A stretch of DNA of 64,000 nt from DASUGC01 sp035606665 (GTDB lineage: Bacteria > Acidobacteriota > Vicinamibacteria > Vicinamibacterales > SCN-69-37): positions 51,874 to 115,873 of the forward strand of contig DATNEY010000022.1 of NCBI GenBank assembly GCA_035606665.1, given 5' to 3'. Positions 49,057 through 57,805 of this stretch are shown here, one piece after another. Below the pieces are notes generated by a model that had not been told where the DNA came from, made no database searches, and saw only the letters and a list, made by a program, of their open reading frames with translations. The translations under genes and the position numbers were made by a program. The stretch's first letter is position 1; each line of letters begins with the position of its first letter.

Positions 49057-50877
49057 TTAGTTGCCACCGCCGCGACCCCCGCCACCACCACCGCCGCCTC
49101 GGCCACCACCACCGCCACCTGGATTGCCGCCGCCGGGCCCGCCGCCTGGCGTCATGCCGCCCATGCCGGGCCGGCCCTGGTTCGGCGCGAACGGGTTACC
49201 CGAGGGGTTCGCCTTCTGCTGCGAGAGCGGCAGGATCACCGCCGTCACCAGCTGATCGCCGACCTTCAGATCCCCGTTGATGAGCTCGCTGAAGCTGCCG
49301 TCCGTGACGCCCAGCGTCACTGGAATCATCTTCAACTCCTTGGCCGCCTCGTTCCACGTGTAGACCTGGCTGCGTGTCTGCGTCCGCTGGACTGGCGCCC
49401 AGAGCTCATCGATCTTGTCCGCCTGCCTTGCCGCAGGGGCTGCGTTGGTGTTCTGGCCCCGGTTGCCCTGGCCCTGACCGCGGCCGCCGCCGCGTCCGCC
49501 CTGGTTGTTGCCGCCACGCCCGCCGCCGGCGCCACCGCGGCCGCCGCCCGGCTGTCCGCCCCCGGCTGCACGACGCGCGATCGCGTCCATCATCTGCTTG
49601 CGCTGTTCCGGCGTCATGTTCGCGAGGTCGCTCCGGTTTCCGCCGAAGCCGCCGCCCTGCGTGCGCTGACCACCGCCGGCCTGACCGCCACCCTGGCCGC
49701 CGCCTTGCCCCTGACGATTCTGCCGCCCACCCTGCTGGCCGCCGCCCTGAACACCCTGCTGCGCACCAGCGCCTTGTCCACCGGGACGTGCACCGGGCGT
49801 CGCGCCCGTACGGCCGTTGCCGTTGCCGTTCGCATTGGCGTTCGGATCGTCGTTGCCCGCGCCCGCGGCGCGGCCGCCGGATCCCGGCGCCGGCGGCGTC
49901 AGGCCGAGCGCCGTGTAGATCTCCGCGTTCGGACGGAACCGGAGCGACTGATTCGGCACCCGCACGACATCCTCGGCCGTGGAGATCACGATACGCAGGC
50001 TGGCCGTCATGCTCGGCCGCAGCGTCAGGTCGTCGTTGGGAACATTGATCCACACCGGGTAGGTGACGACGTTGTTGTTGGTCGAGGCGTTCAGCCTCAC
50101 CGCATCAACGGTACCGCTGAACTCGCGGCGCCCGTACGCGTCGACGTTGAAGAGCACCTGCATGCCCGGGCGGATGCGGCCGATTTCGGCTTCGTCCACG
50201 AGCGCGGTGAGCTTCAGCGTTTCCAACGGCGTCGCGAGCACGAAGAATGACGGGGCCGTCATGCTTGCCTGCACCGTCTGGCCACGGTCAACGCGGCGCT
50301 CGACGACGACGCCGTCGGCCGGCGCGTAAATCTTCGTGTAGCTGACGTTGAGCTGCGCCGAGTTCAGGTTCGCTTCAGCCTGGACGAGCTGTTTCTTCGC
50401 CGACGCTATCTGCGCCTCGCGCGTCTTGATGGCCAGCTCAGCCGCCTCGTACTGCTGTTGATTCTGCAGGCCCTTCTCGAAGAGGCTCTTGGTGCGTTCG
50501 AACTGCTTCTTCTGGTCCTCCAGCTGCACTTCCTGACTGGCGATATCGCTCTTCTGCCGTTCGACGTTGGCCTGCTGCACATCGACCTGCACCTGGAGCA
50601 GCGACGGGTCGATCTCCGCCAGCAGGTCGCCCTTCTTCACAAGCGAGTTGAAGTCGGCGTGAATCTCTTTGACCGTGCCGGAGACCTGCGAGCCCACGTC
50701 GAAGCGACGAAGCGGCTCGAGCGTTCCGGTGGAGGTGACGGCTTCGACGATGCGGCCCTTGGAGACCGTCGCATAGTTGACGGTCGCCTTTTCAGGCGGC
50801 CTGCCGTACTTGATGTAGTACCACCAACCACCGCCGCCGGCGGCCAGAAGAACAACGAGTCCGATCAGCTTTTTCAT
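49057..50877 (-). CDS. MacA/HlyD-type periplasmic adaptor with a long Gly/Gln-rich insertion
   Basis: This 606-residue protein has an N-terminal anchor helix (LIGLVVLLAAGGGGWWYYI), barrel/lipoyl parts (VEAVTSTGTLEPLRRFDVGSQVSGTVKEI) and a helical hairpin coiled coil (about 85-155). The family-typical YAPADGVVVERRVDRGQTVQAS and beta-barrel follow. Residues about 320-475 are an extreme low-complexity insertion rich in Gly, Gln, Arg and Asn. Residues 480-560 resume the membrane-proximal domain (RSQVYTWNEAAKELKMIPVTLGVTDGSFSELINGDLKVGDQLVT), and another Gly-rich tail ends it. The usual length is about 370-400, so roughly 200 residues are extra. It leads the MacAB operon. Confidence 0.9.
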   Translation of the reverse strand: MKKLIGLVVLLAAGGGGWWYYIKYGRPPEKATVNYATVSKGRIVEAVTSTGTLEPLRRFDVGSQVSGTVKEIHADFNSLVKKGDLLAEIDPSLLQVQVDVQQANVERQKSDIASQEVQLEDQKKQFERTKSLFEKGLQNQQQYEAAELAIKTREAQIASAKKQLVQAEANLNSAQLNVSYTKIYAPADGVVVERRVDRGQTVQASMTAPSFFVLATPLETLKLTALVDEAEIGRIRPGMQVLFNVDAYGRREFSGTVDAVRLNASTNNNVVTYPVWINVPNDDLTLRPSMTASLRIVISTAEDVVRVPNQSLRFRPNAEIYTALGLTPPAPGSGGRAAGAGNDDPNANANGNGNGRTGATPGARPGGQGAGAQQGVQGGGQQGGRQNRQGQGGGQGGGQAGGGQRTQGGGFGGNRSDLANMTPEQRKQMMDAIARRAAGGGQPGGGRGGAGGGRGGNNQGGRGGGRGQGQGNRGQNTNAAPAARQADKIDELWAPVQRTQTRSQVYTWNEAAKELKMIPVTLGVTDGSFSELINGDLKVGDQLVTAVILPLSQQKANPSGNPFAPNQGRPGMGGMTPGGGPGGGNPGGGGGGRGGGGGGGGRGGGN

Positions 50878-50893
50878 AAGTCTCTAATAAGTT

Positions 50894-50915
50894 CCGAGGG
50901 GCTAGCGCCCCTCGG
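50894..50915. terminator. Perfect 9-bp hairpin between operons
   Basis: CCGAGGGGC (50894-50902) and GCCCCTCGG (50907-50915) pair around TAGC, between the RND transporter end and the MacA-like start. No U-tract is present; termination or mRNA-end protection is inferred. Confidence 0.55.
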
Positions 50916-50974
50916 ACTCCCCAACGGCCTCGCTCGCGGGGGCCCCAGTATCCCCGCTCCGCTCCGCCGGCTCC

Positions 50975-53900
50975 CTAGTGGGACGGCGCCGAACCAACTT
51001 TGCGGCGCAATCCGGCCAATCCTTCTTCGAACAGCGTGTAGACCGCGGGGACCAGCACGAGCGTCACCATGGTCGAAGCTGCAAGGCCTCCGATAACCAC
51101 CCGGGCCAGAGGCGCCTGGAGTTCCGCGCCTTCACCCAGACCCAGTGACATGGGCACCAGTCCGAGGATGGTCGCGATGGTGGTCATGAGGATCGGGCGG
51201 AGACGGGTGCGTCCCGCCAACTCCACGGCCTCCCGGAGCGGCAAACCGTCCCGCCGCCTCAGGATATTGGTGTAATCCACCAGCAGGATCGCGTTACTGA
51301 CCACGATCCCGCCAAGCATAATCACTCCGATATACGCCTGAAGGCTGAAGGACGTTGACGTCAATTTCAGCGCCCCGACCACGCCGATGGCCGCGACCGG
51401 GACCGAGAACATCACGATAAAGGGGTCTCGCAGGGACTCGTACTGGGACGCCATGACGGCGTAAACCAAGAGTACACCTAGGATTAGCAGCACCTGCAAC
51501 TGGTTGAAGGCCTGCGCCTGCTGTTCGACCTCGGCGCCGAATCCGATCTGGAAGCCCTGGGGGACGTTTACCTCCGGCAGCCTCGCCTGGACGGCCTTGA
51601 CCCCATCGCCAAGCACCGTGCCGGCGTCGAGCTCGGCGTTGACCCGGAGCAGACGCTGCTGGTTCTTGCGCTCTATCTGGGTCGGCCCCTTCTGGGCGGT
51701 CATGTCCAGGAGGTTCTTGGCCTGAAGCACCAGCCCCTGCGGGGTGGAAAGGAGCACGTCGTTGACGGAATCAACGCGTTCCCGGTCCTCTTGCCGGAGC
51801 CGGACGATGATGGGGAACTCCTTGCCGCGTTCACGGAACATGGCCGCCTGCGTGCCGCTGATGTTCGTGCGAATGGTGCTCGCGACCCCCGAGACGCTCA
51901 GGCCCAGCAGGGCGGCCTTGGGCCGGTCCACGCGAATGGCCATCTCGGGCCGGCCTTCCTCACGGCCGATCTGCGGATTGGCAATGCCATCGACGTCCTT
52001 GAGCAATTCGAGAACGTCATTCGCCACGCGGCGGGACTCTTCGAGATCCTCGCCACGGATTTCGACCGCGATGCGGCTGTCGGTGTTGCCGCCGCCCAGC
52101 GCGCGCGTGAGCTGCTGATTACCGCCGGAAGCGCGGGTCGTGATTGCCGTGCCCGGGATGCCGACGACGACGCTGCGAAGCGCGGTGGCAATCTGGTCGC
52201 TGGTGCGCGTGCGCTCCGCCCGCGGCTTGAGCTTGACGGTGACGTTGACGCTCGACGATGTGCCGCCCATGAAGCCGCCGCCGCCCGCGGAGCTGACGAG
52301 CGTCGTCATTTCGGGAACGTTGGCCTGGATGAGCTCCTCGAGCCGCTGGGCGATCTGTTCGCTTCGCTCGACACGAATACCGCTCGCGAGGCGCGCGGAC
52401 ACGGTGACCTCGCCCTCGTCGGTCTGCGGCACGAGCTCGGTCGGAATCGTCGGGAGAATCAGGAACGCGACGACCGTAATGGCGGTCGCGCCGAGGATGA
52501 CCAGGGCGCGGCGATTGAGCGCGGCGTGCACGATCGCCCGGTAGCCGTCATCCATTCTTTCCAGCATGTTCTCGCTGGCGGTGAACAGCCGGCCGCCGAG
52601 GCCGGTCCGCTGTTCAACCGGCGGCGGCAGCTTGAGCAGCCGCGAGCAGAGCACCGGCACGATAGTGACCGCGACGAAGAGCGACATCGCGAGCGAGAAC
52701 ATGACGACGATCGAGAGCTGCACGAACAGGATGCTCGAGACGCCCGAGAGGAACAGCAGGGGAACGAACACCGCGATGTGCGTCAACGTCGAGGCCAGAA
52801 TCGCGGACCAGACTTCTTCAGATCCCTCGATCGCCGCCTGCATGCGCGGCTTGCCGTGCTCCATGTGCCTGACGGTGTTCTCGAGCACGACGATCGATGC
52901 GTCGACGACCATGCCTATGCCGAGCGCGAGACCGCCGAACGTCATCGTGTTCAACGTGAAGCCGGCGAAGTAGAGCAGCGCGAAGGTGCCGATGACCGAG
53001 ATCGGAATCGACAGGCAGATGATCAACGTGGAGCGGATGTTCCGCAGGAAGAAGAAGATGATGCCGATGACGAGGAACGCGCCGACGTACACGTGTTCCT
53101 TGACGGCGTTGATCGAGCGCTCGATGAACTTCGCCTGGTCGTCGAGGACGGTGAGGTTGAGGTTGCGGAAGTCGCGGTTGATGCGCGCGACTTCGGCGCG
53201 GAGGCCCTCGGCGATCGCGACGGTGTTCTTGCCGGACTGCTTCGAGACCTGAAGCCGGACGCCGGGCTTCTTGTTGATGCGCGTGAAGGAGCGAAGGTCC
53301 TCGGTCGTGTCCTTGATCTCCGCGATGTCGCGCAGATACACGGGAACGCCGCCCTTCGTCTGGACGACCAGGTCGCGGATCTGATCGAGGCTGCGGAATT
53401 CGCCGGGGCTGCGGAGCAGGTAGTTCGTGTCGCCCTCGAGGATTTCGCCGAGGGGCACGTTCTGATTCTCCGAGCGGATCGTCTGAATGACGCGATCGAC
53501 GGCGAGGTCGAGCGCCGTGATTTTTTCCTTCGAAAGCTCGATGTGAATCTGGCGCCGGAGTCCGCCCTGGACCGTGACGGCCGCCACGCCCTCGACCCGC
53601 TCGAGTCGCGGCGCGAGGTCGATTTCGGCCATTTCGCGGAGCGTCACGCGGTCGAAGTCGCCCTCGACGCCGATCTGCATGATCGGAGACGAGGCCGCAT
53701 CGAACTTGGAGATGTTCGGCGGATCGGATTCAGTGGGGAAGCGGCCGCGCACGCGATCGATTCGAGTGCGGATTTCGTCGGCGGCCTCGTTCAGGTTCGT
53801 GCCCCAGGCGAAATTGAGGCGGACCGTGCCGGACCCTTCGGACGCCGTCGAGTTCATCTGCTCGAGACCCGGAACCGCCGCCAGCGTCTGTTCGAGCGGG

Positions 53901-54094
53901 CGCACGATGAGCTGCTCGATTTCGGCAGGGCCGACCCCGCCGTAACCGACGCGCACCGTGATCGTCGGGTAGGTCACGTCCGGCATGAGGTCGACCGGCA
54001 GCCGGAACAGCGAGATGCCGCCGAGCAGCACCACAACCGCCGACAGCATGAACATCGTCACCGGACGTTGAATCGCAATGCGGGGGATAGACAT
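50975..54094 (-). CDS. RND-family efflux transporter, HAE1-type
   Basis: This 1039-residue inner-membrane pump has the AcrB-like N-terminus (IAIQRPVTMFMLSAVVVLLGGISLFRLPVDLMPDVTYPTITV) and duplicated pore/docking domains. TM4 reads GLALGIGMVVDASIVVLENTVRHME, with one Asp where AcrB has two. The TM10 region contains ALKLTSTSFSLQAYIGVIMLGGIVVSNAILLVDYTNILRRRDG. It exports drugs or lipophilic compounds using the proton gradient. It is the last gene of a TolC-adaptor-RND operon. Confidence 0.94.
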   Translation of the reverse strand: MSIPRIAIQRPVTMFMLSAVVVLLGGISLFRLPVDLMPDVTYPTITVRVGYGGVGPAEIEQLIVRPLEQTLAAVPGLEQMNSTASEGSGTVRLNFAWGTNLNEAADEIRTRIDRVRGRFPTESDPPNISKFDAASSPIMQIGVEGDFDRVTLREMAEIDLAPRLERVEGVAAVTVQGGLRRQIHIELSKEKITALDLAVDRVIQTIRSENQNVPLGEILEGDTNYLLRSPGEFRSLDQIRDLVVQTKGGVPVYLRDIAEIKDTTEDLRSFTRINKKPGVRLQVSKQSGKNTVAIAEGLRAEVARINRDFRNLNLTVLDDQAKFIERSINAVKEHVYVGAFLVIGIIFFFLRNIRSTLIICLSIPISVIGTFALLYFAGFTLNTMTFGGLALGIGMVVDASIVVLENTVRHMEHGKPRMQAAIEGSEEVWSAILASTLTHIAVFVPLLFLSGVSSILFVQLSIVVMFSLAMSLFVAVTIVPVLCSRLLKLPPPVEQRTGLGGRLFTASENMLERMDDGYRAIVHAALNRRALVILGATAITVVAFLILPTIPTELVPQTDEGEVTVSARLASGIRVERSEQIAQRLEELIQANVPEMTTLVSSAGGGGFMGGTSSSVNVTVKLKPRAERTRTSDQIATALRSVVVGIPGTAITTRASGGNQQLTRALGGGNTDSRIAVEIRGEDLEESRRVANDVLELLKDVDGIANPQIGREEGRPEMAIRVDRPKAALLGLSVSGVASTIRTNISGTQAAMFRERGKEFPIIVRLRQEDRERVDSVNDVLLSTPQGLVLQAKNLLDMTAQKGPTQIERKNQQRLLRVNAELDAGTVLGDGVKAVQARLPEVNVPQGFQIGFGAEVEQQAQAFNQLQVLLILGVLLVYAVMASQYESLRDPFIVMFSVPVAAIGVVGALKLTSTSFSLQAYIGVIMLGGIVVSNAILLVDYTNILRRRDGLPLREAVELAGRTRLRPILMTTIATILGLVPMSLGLGEGAELQAPLARVVIGGLAASTMVTLVLVPAVYTLFEEGLAGLRRKVGSAPSH

Positions 54095-54219
54095 TCAAAT
54101 CGTCCTTGGTACTCGATCCTTAGTCCCGTAGTCCTTGGTGCCGTATGAGCGTGGGTCGTTCGACCGCGCTCAGTCCAGTGACGTTTCTGTGACTACTACC
54201 GCCACGAAGCCGGTGGCGT

Positions 54220-55521
54220 CTACTTGCCGCGACCTTGCGCGTCGCCGGGCTTCTCGCCACCGCCGCTGCGCCCGGCGCCGTCTCCGGCGCCGCCCTTGCC
54301 GCCGCCGCGACCGCCACGGCCCGATCCCGTGGGAAGCGCGACACGATCACCGTCGCGCAGCGCCAGAGCGCCCGTCGTGATCACGCGCTGCCCGTCCTGA
54401 AGGCCGCCGAGCACCTCCATCCGATCGCCGTCGGTGAGGCCTGTCGCGACCTCGATGAACTTCGCGACACCCTCGTTGACAAGGAATACGCCGCGTTTGC
54501 CTTCGAGATCGACGACGGCGTTGCGCGGAACCGTCAAGGCATTCGGCTTACGCTCCACGGTGAGACGCACGCGCGCGTACATGCCCGGTTTCAGGCGGAA
54601 GCCGGGATTCGGTACTTCGATTTCCATCTGCGCCGTGCGCGTGGCCGGATCGAACACCGGCGCCACGCGGCTCACGCGGCCGGTGAAGTCCTCGCCGGCG
54701 AACGTGTCCACCTGGACTTTGGCTTCGACGCCCGGCACGACTTTCTTGAAGCCCTTTTCCACAAGGTTCGCGACGAGCCGCACGGTGTCGATGTCCACGA
54801 CCGTCAGCAGGACCGTGTTGGCGTTCGCGAAGGCGCCCGGGTCCAGCATCCGGCGGCTGATGAAGCCGCCCGTGGGCGAAACGACGGTGGTGTTGGAGAG
54901 CGTGATGCGCAGCTCATCGATGCGGAACTGCGTCTGCGACTGCTGCGCCTTCGCGACGTTGAGCTGCGAGATGCTGTTGTTGTAGCGGGCTTCCGCGTCT
55001 TCGAAATTCTGCCGTGCGGTCAGGCCCTTCTCGAGACTCGTCTTGGCGCGATCGAGTGCGAGCTGCTGCACCTGGACGTCGTTCTCGCGCTGCGCGACGT
55101 TGGCCTTGTTCACGTCGAGGGTCGCCTGCGCCTGATTGATCTGCTCGCGGATCTCCCGATCCTCAATCTTGGCGACTGGCTGGCCCTTTCCCACGCGATC
55201 GCCGAGCTTGACGTTCATCGAATCGATGCGTCCGGCGACGCGTGGAACGATGTCGACGGTCGCCTCGCCGATGAGATTGCCGACGACGGTGATGTAGTCG
55301 ACGACTTCCTGGCGCGTCGCCGGCGCCAGCTCGACGGTCATCGGAGTGCGGCCCGCGCCGGCGCCGCGGCCGGGAGTTCCGCCAGCGCGGCCGCCCGCGC
55401 CCGCATTGGCGCCCGCGCCGCCGGCGGCCGGGGCCGCCGCGGCGTCAGATGAAGACCGGTAATACCAGACGCCGGCCGATCCGGCGGCGGCAAGCAACAG
55501 GACGACGAGAGCCTTTCGCAC
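54220..55521 (-). CDS. RND efflux periplasmic adaptor (membrane-fusion protein)
   Basis: This 433-residue protein has a membrane anchor (ALVVLLLAAAGSAGVWYY), a short Ala/Gly-rich linker and a barrel-sandwich hybrid (VVGNLIGEATVDIVPRVAGRIDSMNVKLGDRVGKGQPVAKIED). A helical hairpin and the family signature TVVSPTGGFISRRMLDPGAFANANTVLLTVVDID follow. The C-terminus is Gly-rich. The GTG start shares one base with the TAG stop of the outer-membrane gene (TAGTG). It links the RND pump to the TolC-like channel. Confidence 0.92.
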   Translation of the reverse strand: MRKALVVLLLAAAGSAGVWYYRSSSDAAAAPAAGGAGANAGAGGRAGGTPGRGAGAGRTPMTVELAPATRQEVVDYITVVGNLIGEATVDIVPRVAGRIDSMNVKLGDRVGKGQPVAKIEDREIREQINQAQATLDVNKANVAQRENDVQVQQLALDRAKTSLEKGLTARQNFEDAEARYNNSISQLNVAKAQQSQTQFRIDELRITLSNTTVVSPTGGFISRRMLDPGAFANANTVLLTVVDIDTVRLVANLVEKGFKKVVPGVEAKVQVDTFAGEDFTGRVSRVAPVFDPATRTAQMEIEVPNPGFRLKPGMYARVRLTVERKPNALTVPRNAVVDLEGKRGVFLVNEGVAKFIEVATGLTDGDRMEVLGGLQDGQRVITTGALALRDGDRVALPTGSGRGGRGGGKGGAGDGAGRSGGGEKPGDAQGRGK

Positions 55522-57161
55522 TAGCCGCCGGCCCCGACCTTCTGCACACGCTCGAACTCGGCGATGGCGTTCACGTAGTTGATGAGGCGGCCGAGCTCCG
55601 TGAGGCGAGACTGGGTCAGCTGGTTCTGGATCGTGACCACTTCGAAATTCGTCAGCATGCCGTTGTCGAAGCGCACCTGCGCCGCGGCGGCGTTCTTCTC
55701 AGCCGCTTCGCGCGACTTCACCGACGCCTGGTAGAGCTTGTAGGTGTTCTCGACGTTAAGCCCGGCATTGATGACCGCCGTCGAAATCGTCAGCTCCTGC
55801 GCCTTAATCGTGACCAGCGTCTGATCGATCTGCAGGACGGCGCGCGCGTAGGCGGCCTTGGCCGACCGCATACCCAGCGGGTAGGTGAAGTTGAAGCCGA
55901 TGTTCCAGGTCGGAAGTTCGAACGTCGAAGCCGATCGCAGCGCGTCAAAGTAGCCGCCGGGAATGACGCTGGTGACGCCGCCCGTCGTGGTCTTCGTCGG
56001 TCCGCCCTGGCCGGAGGCGCTGTATCCACCGCTCAGGCTCAGGTTGGGCTTGAGCGCGCCCTGCGTGATTTCGAGGTTCAACCGGTTGATGTCGACGTTG
56101 CGGCGGGCGACGACGATGTCCGTGCGCTCGGCGAGCGCCTTCGTGACCGCCGCCTGGATGTCCACGCTCTGCACCGACAACGACGGCTTGTCCGTCGGAT
56201 TGATCGTCATCAGGTACAGCTCGTCGTCGATACCGGTCACGAGCAGGCGCTTGAAGTTGAGCTCGGCCGTGCGCCACCCAATCTGCGAGGCGAGGTATGA
56301 CTGTTCGGCATTGGCCAGTGCCGTCTCGAACTGCGTCGTGTCGATCGGCGCCATCGTCCCGATTTCCACTTTCAGCATGCTGTCGTCGTACGACTTCTTC
56401 GCGATCTCGAGGGCGCGACGGTTGATCTCAATCTGCTCGATCGCGGAGCGAAGCGACCAGTAAGCCGTCCGCACGCTGTTCTTCGTATTCTCGATGGAGG
56501 CGACGAGATTGATGTCCGCGATCTGCCGCTGTACCGGAAGCGTGCGCAGCTGATTGCGCGTGCCATCGATCTTGAAGCCCGCAAGCAGCGGCATGCTGGC
56601 CGAGAACGAGAGGCCTGACGAGAACGACGGGTTGACCCGGCGCGTGATGTCGTTCGTAGCCGATCGTCCGTTGGTGAACTGTGCCGAGAACGTCGTGCCG
56701 TACCAGGGCAGCGTCTGATTCCACCGCCCGTTGTAGCCCTGCGTGGTGTTTGTCAGGTTGGCGACGCCTTCGAGCGCGTTGTTCGAGGGAGACTGTGAAT
56801 TGCGGTAACTGTAGTCACTATTGAACGTCGGCAGGAACGCCGCGCGCGCGCCCTGCAACTGGTAGTCCACCAGCTGCGGATTCATCCGCGCGCTCTTCAA
56901 GTCGAGGTTCTTCTCGAGCGCGATGGCATAAGCCTGATCGAGCGTCAGCTCCCGAAGCTTCGAGCCCTCGACGATGGGCGGGCGCGCCTGACCGACTTCA
57001 TAGCGGTCGGTGGCCTGCGCCTGGATCGGGGCGGGTACGCTCGCCGCCGGTCCCTGGGTCTGAGCTGTGGTCGCGGCGGGTTGCTGGCCGGCTGCGCTGA
57101 CGGATGCGGTCATCACGGCGACCAAGGTGAATACGTTCAACATTCGGAACGTTCGAGTCAT
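55521..57161 (-). CDS. TolC-family outer-membrane channel
   Basis: From ATG 57161 the protein has 546 residues. A signal peptide is followed by two TolC/OEP halves (LRELTLDQAYAIALEKNLDLKSARMNPQLVDYQLQGARAAFLPTFNSDYSYRNS; then VTKALAERTDIVVARRNVDINRLNLEITQGALKPNLSLSGGYSASG). The C-terminal half ends VNAIAEFERVQKVG. A 12-residue upstream extension is less likely. It forms the outer exit duct for the RND pump in the same operon. Confidence 0.92.
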   Translation of the reverse strand: MTRTFRMLNVFTLVAVMTASVSAAGQQPAATTAQTQGPAASVPAPIQAQATDRYEVGQARPPIVEGSKLRELTLDQAYAIALEKNLDLKSARMNPQLVDYQLQGARAAFLPTFNSDYSYRNSQSPSNNALEGVANLTNTTQGYNGRWNQTLPWYGTTFSAQFTNGRSATNDITRRVNPSFSSGLSFSASMPLLAGFKIDGTRNQLRTLPVQRQIADINLVASIENTKNSVRTAYWSLRSAIEQIEINRRALEIAKKSYDDSMLKVEIGTMAPIDTTQFETALANAEQSYLASQIGWRTAELNFKRLLVTGIDDELYLMTINPTDKPSLSVQSVDIQAAVTKALAERTDIVVARRNVDINRLNLEITQGALKPNLSLSGGYSASGQGGPTKTTTGGVTSVIPGGYFDALRSASTFELPTWNIGFNFTYPLGMRSAKAAYARAVLQIDQTLVTIKAQELTISTAVINAGLNVENTYKLYQASVKSREAAEKNAAAAQVRFDNGMLTNFEVVTIQNQLTQSRLTELGRLINYVNAIAEFERVQKVGAGG

Positions 57162-57241
57162 TGCCTGTCTGCTCCAGTAATTGCGGGCCGGCGACATGGT
57201 GCCGAACCGCGAGAAAGTATCATGTTCGACGCGCGAAGTTG

Positions 57242-57805
57242 TTACCAGCGGGCGCCGCCACCCCGGCGGCCTGCGGCGAATCGCCGGCTGCGGATTTCAA
57301 CGAGTTTCGTGTGCTGTTCGGCCGTCAACTGTCGCGATATTGCGTAGAGCATGACGTTGCGCGACTTAAAGAGTTCCGTCCGCAGCGCTTCAACACGGTT
57401 GACCTGGATGGCGAAAACGGCCACGTCGACCAGCCGCTCACTCGCCATCTTCTCCTGCTCGGCGCGTTCCTTCTGCAAGGCGTCATTCACCGGCTTCATG
57501 TCACGGACGCGCGAGTCGTAGATCCGGCTGATATCGCGGACCTGCTTGTCCGTGAGCCGTAGCTCCTTCTTGATGGCTTCGTCCTTCCACCATTCCCAGG
57601 AGCCGGGACTCTGGTTCTGGGCGGATTCAGCCGCCGGCCGCGGGGCCGGGGTCTGGGCCGGGGGAGGCTGCTGGGACTGGACGTTGCCGCCGCGCTGGGC
57701 ATTGGGTGCCCCGATGAACCGCTGCTCGAACGCAATCACGGGAACCGCGGCAAACAGGCCGAAAACGGCGAGCAAACGAACGGCCTGCGGGAGTCTCAAC
57801 TTCAC
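57242..57805 (-). CDS. Spy/CpxP-like periplasmic protein
   Basis: This 187-residue protein has an N-terminal signal (RLLAVFGLFAAVPVIAF), a Pro/Gln-rich linker and a helical domain. The domain contains KKELRLTDKQVRDISRIYDSR and ISRQLTAEQHTKLVEIRSRR, LTxxQ-type motifs of Spy/CpxP chaperones that respond to envelope stress. A Gly/Arg-rich tail ends it. Its ATG overlaps the IspH stop by 4 bp. It lies directly upstream of the TolC-RND operon on the same strand and may be co-expressed. Confidence 0.85.
   Translation of the reverse strand: MKLRLPQAVRLLAVFGLFAAVPVIAFEQRFIGAPNAQRGGNVQSQQPPPAQTPAPRPAAESAQNQSPGSWEWWKDEAIKKELRLTDKQVRDISRIYDSRVRDMKPVNDALQKERAEQEKMASERLVDVAVFAIQVNRVEALRTELFKSRNVMLYAISRQLTAEQHTKLVEIRSRRFAAGRRGGGARW

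Noticed and set aside
51791..54148. 785-codon plus-strand reading frame
   Set aside because: Antisense shadow of the RND transporter; composition is typical of high-GC opposite-strand frames.
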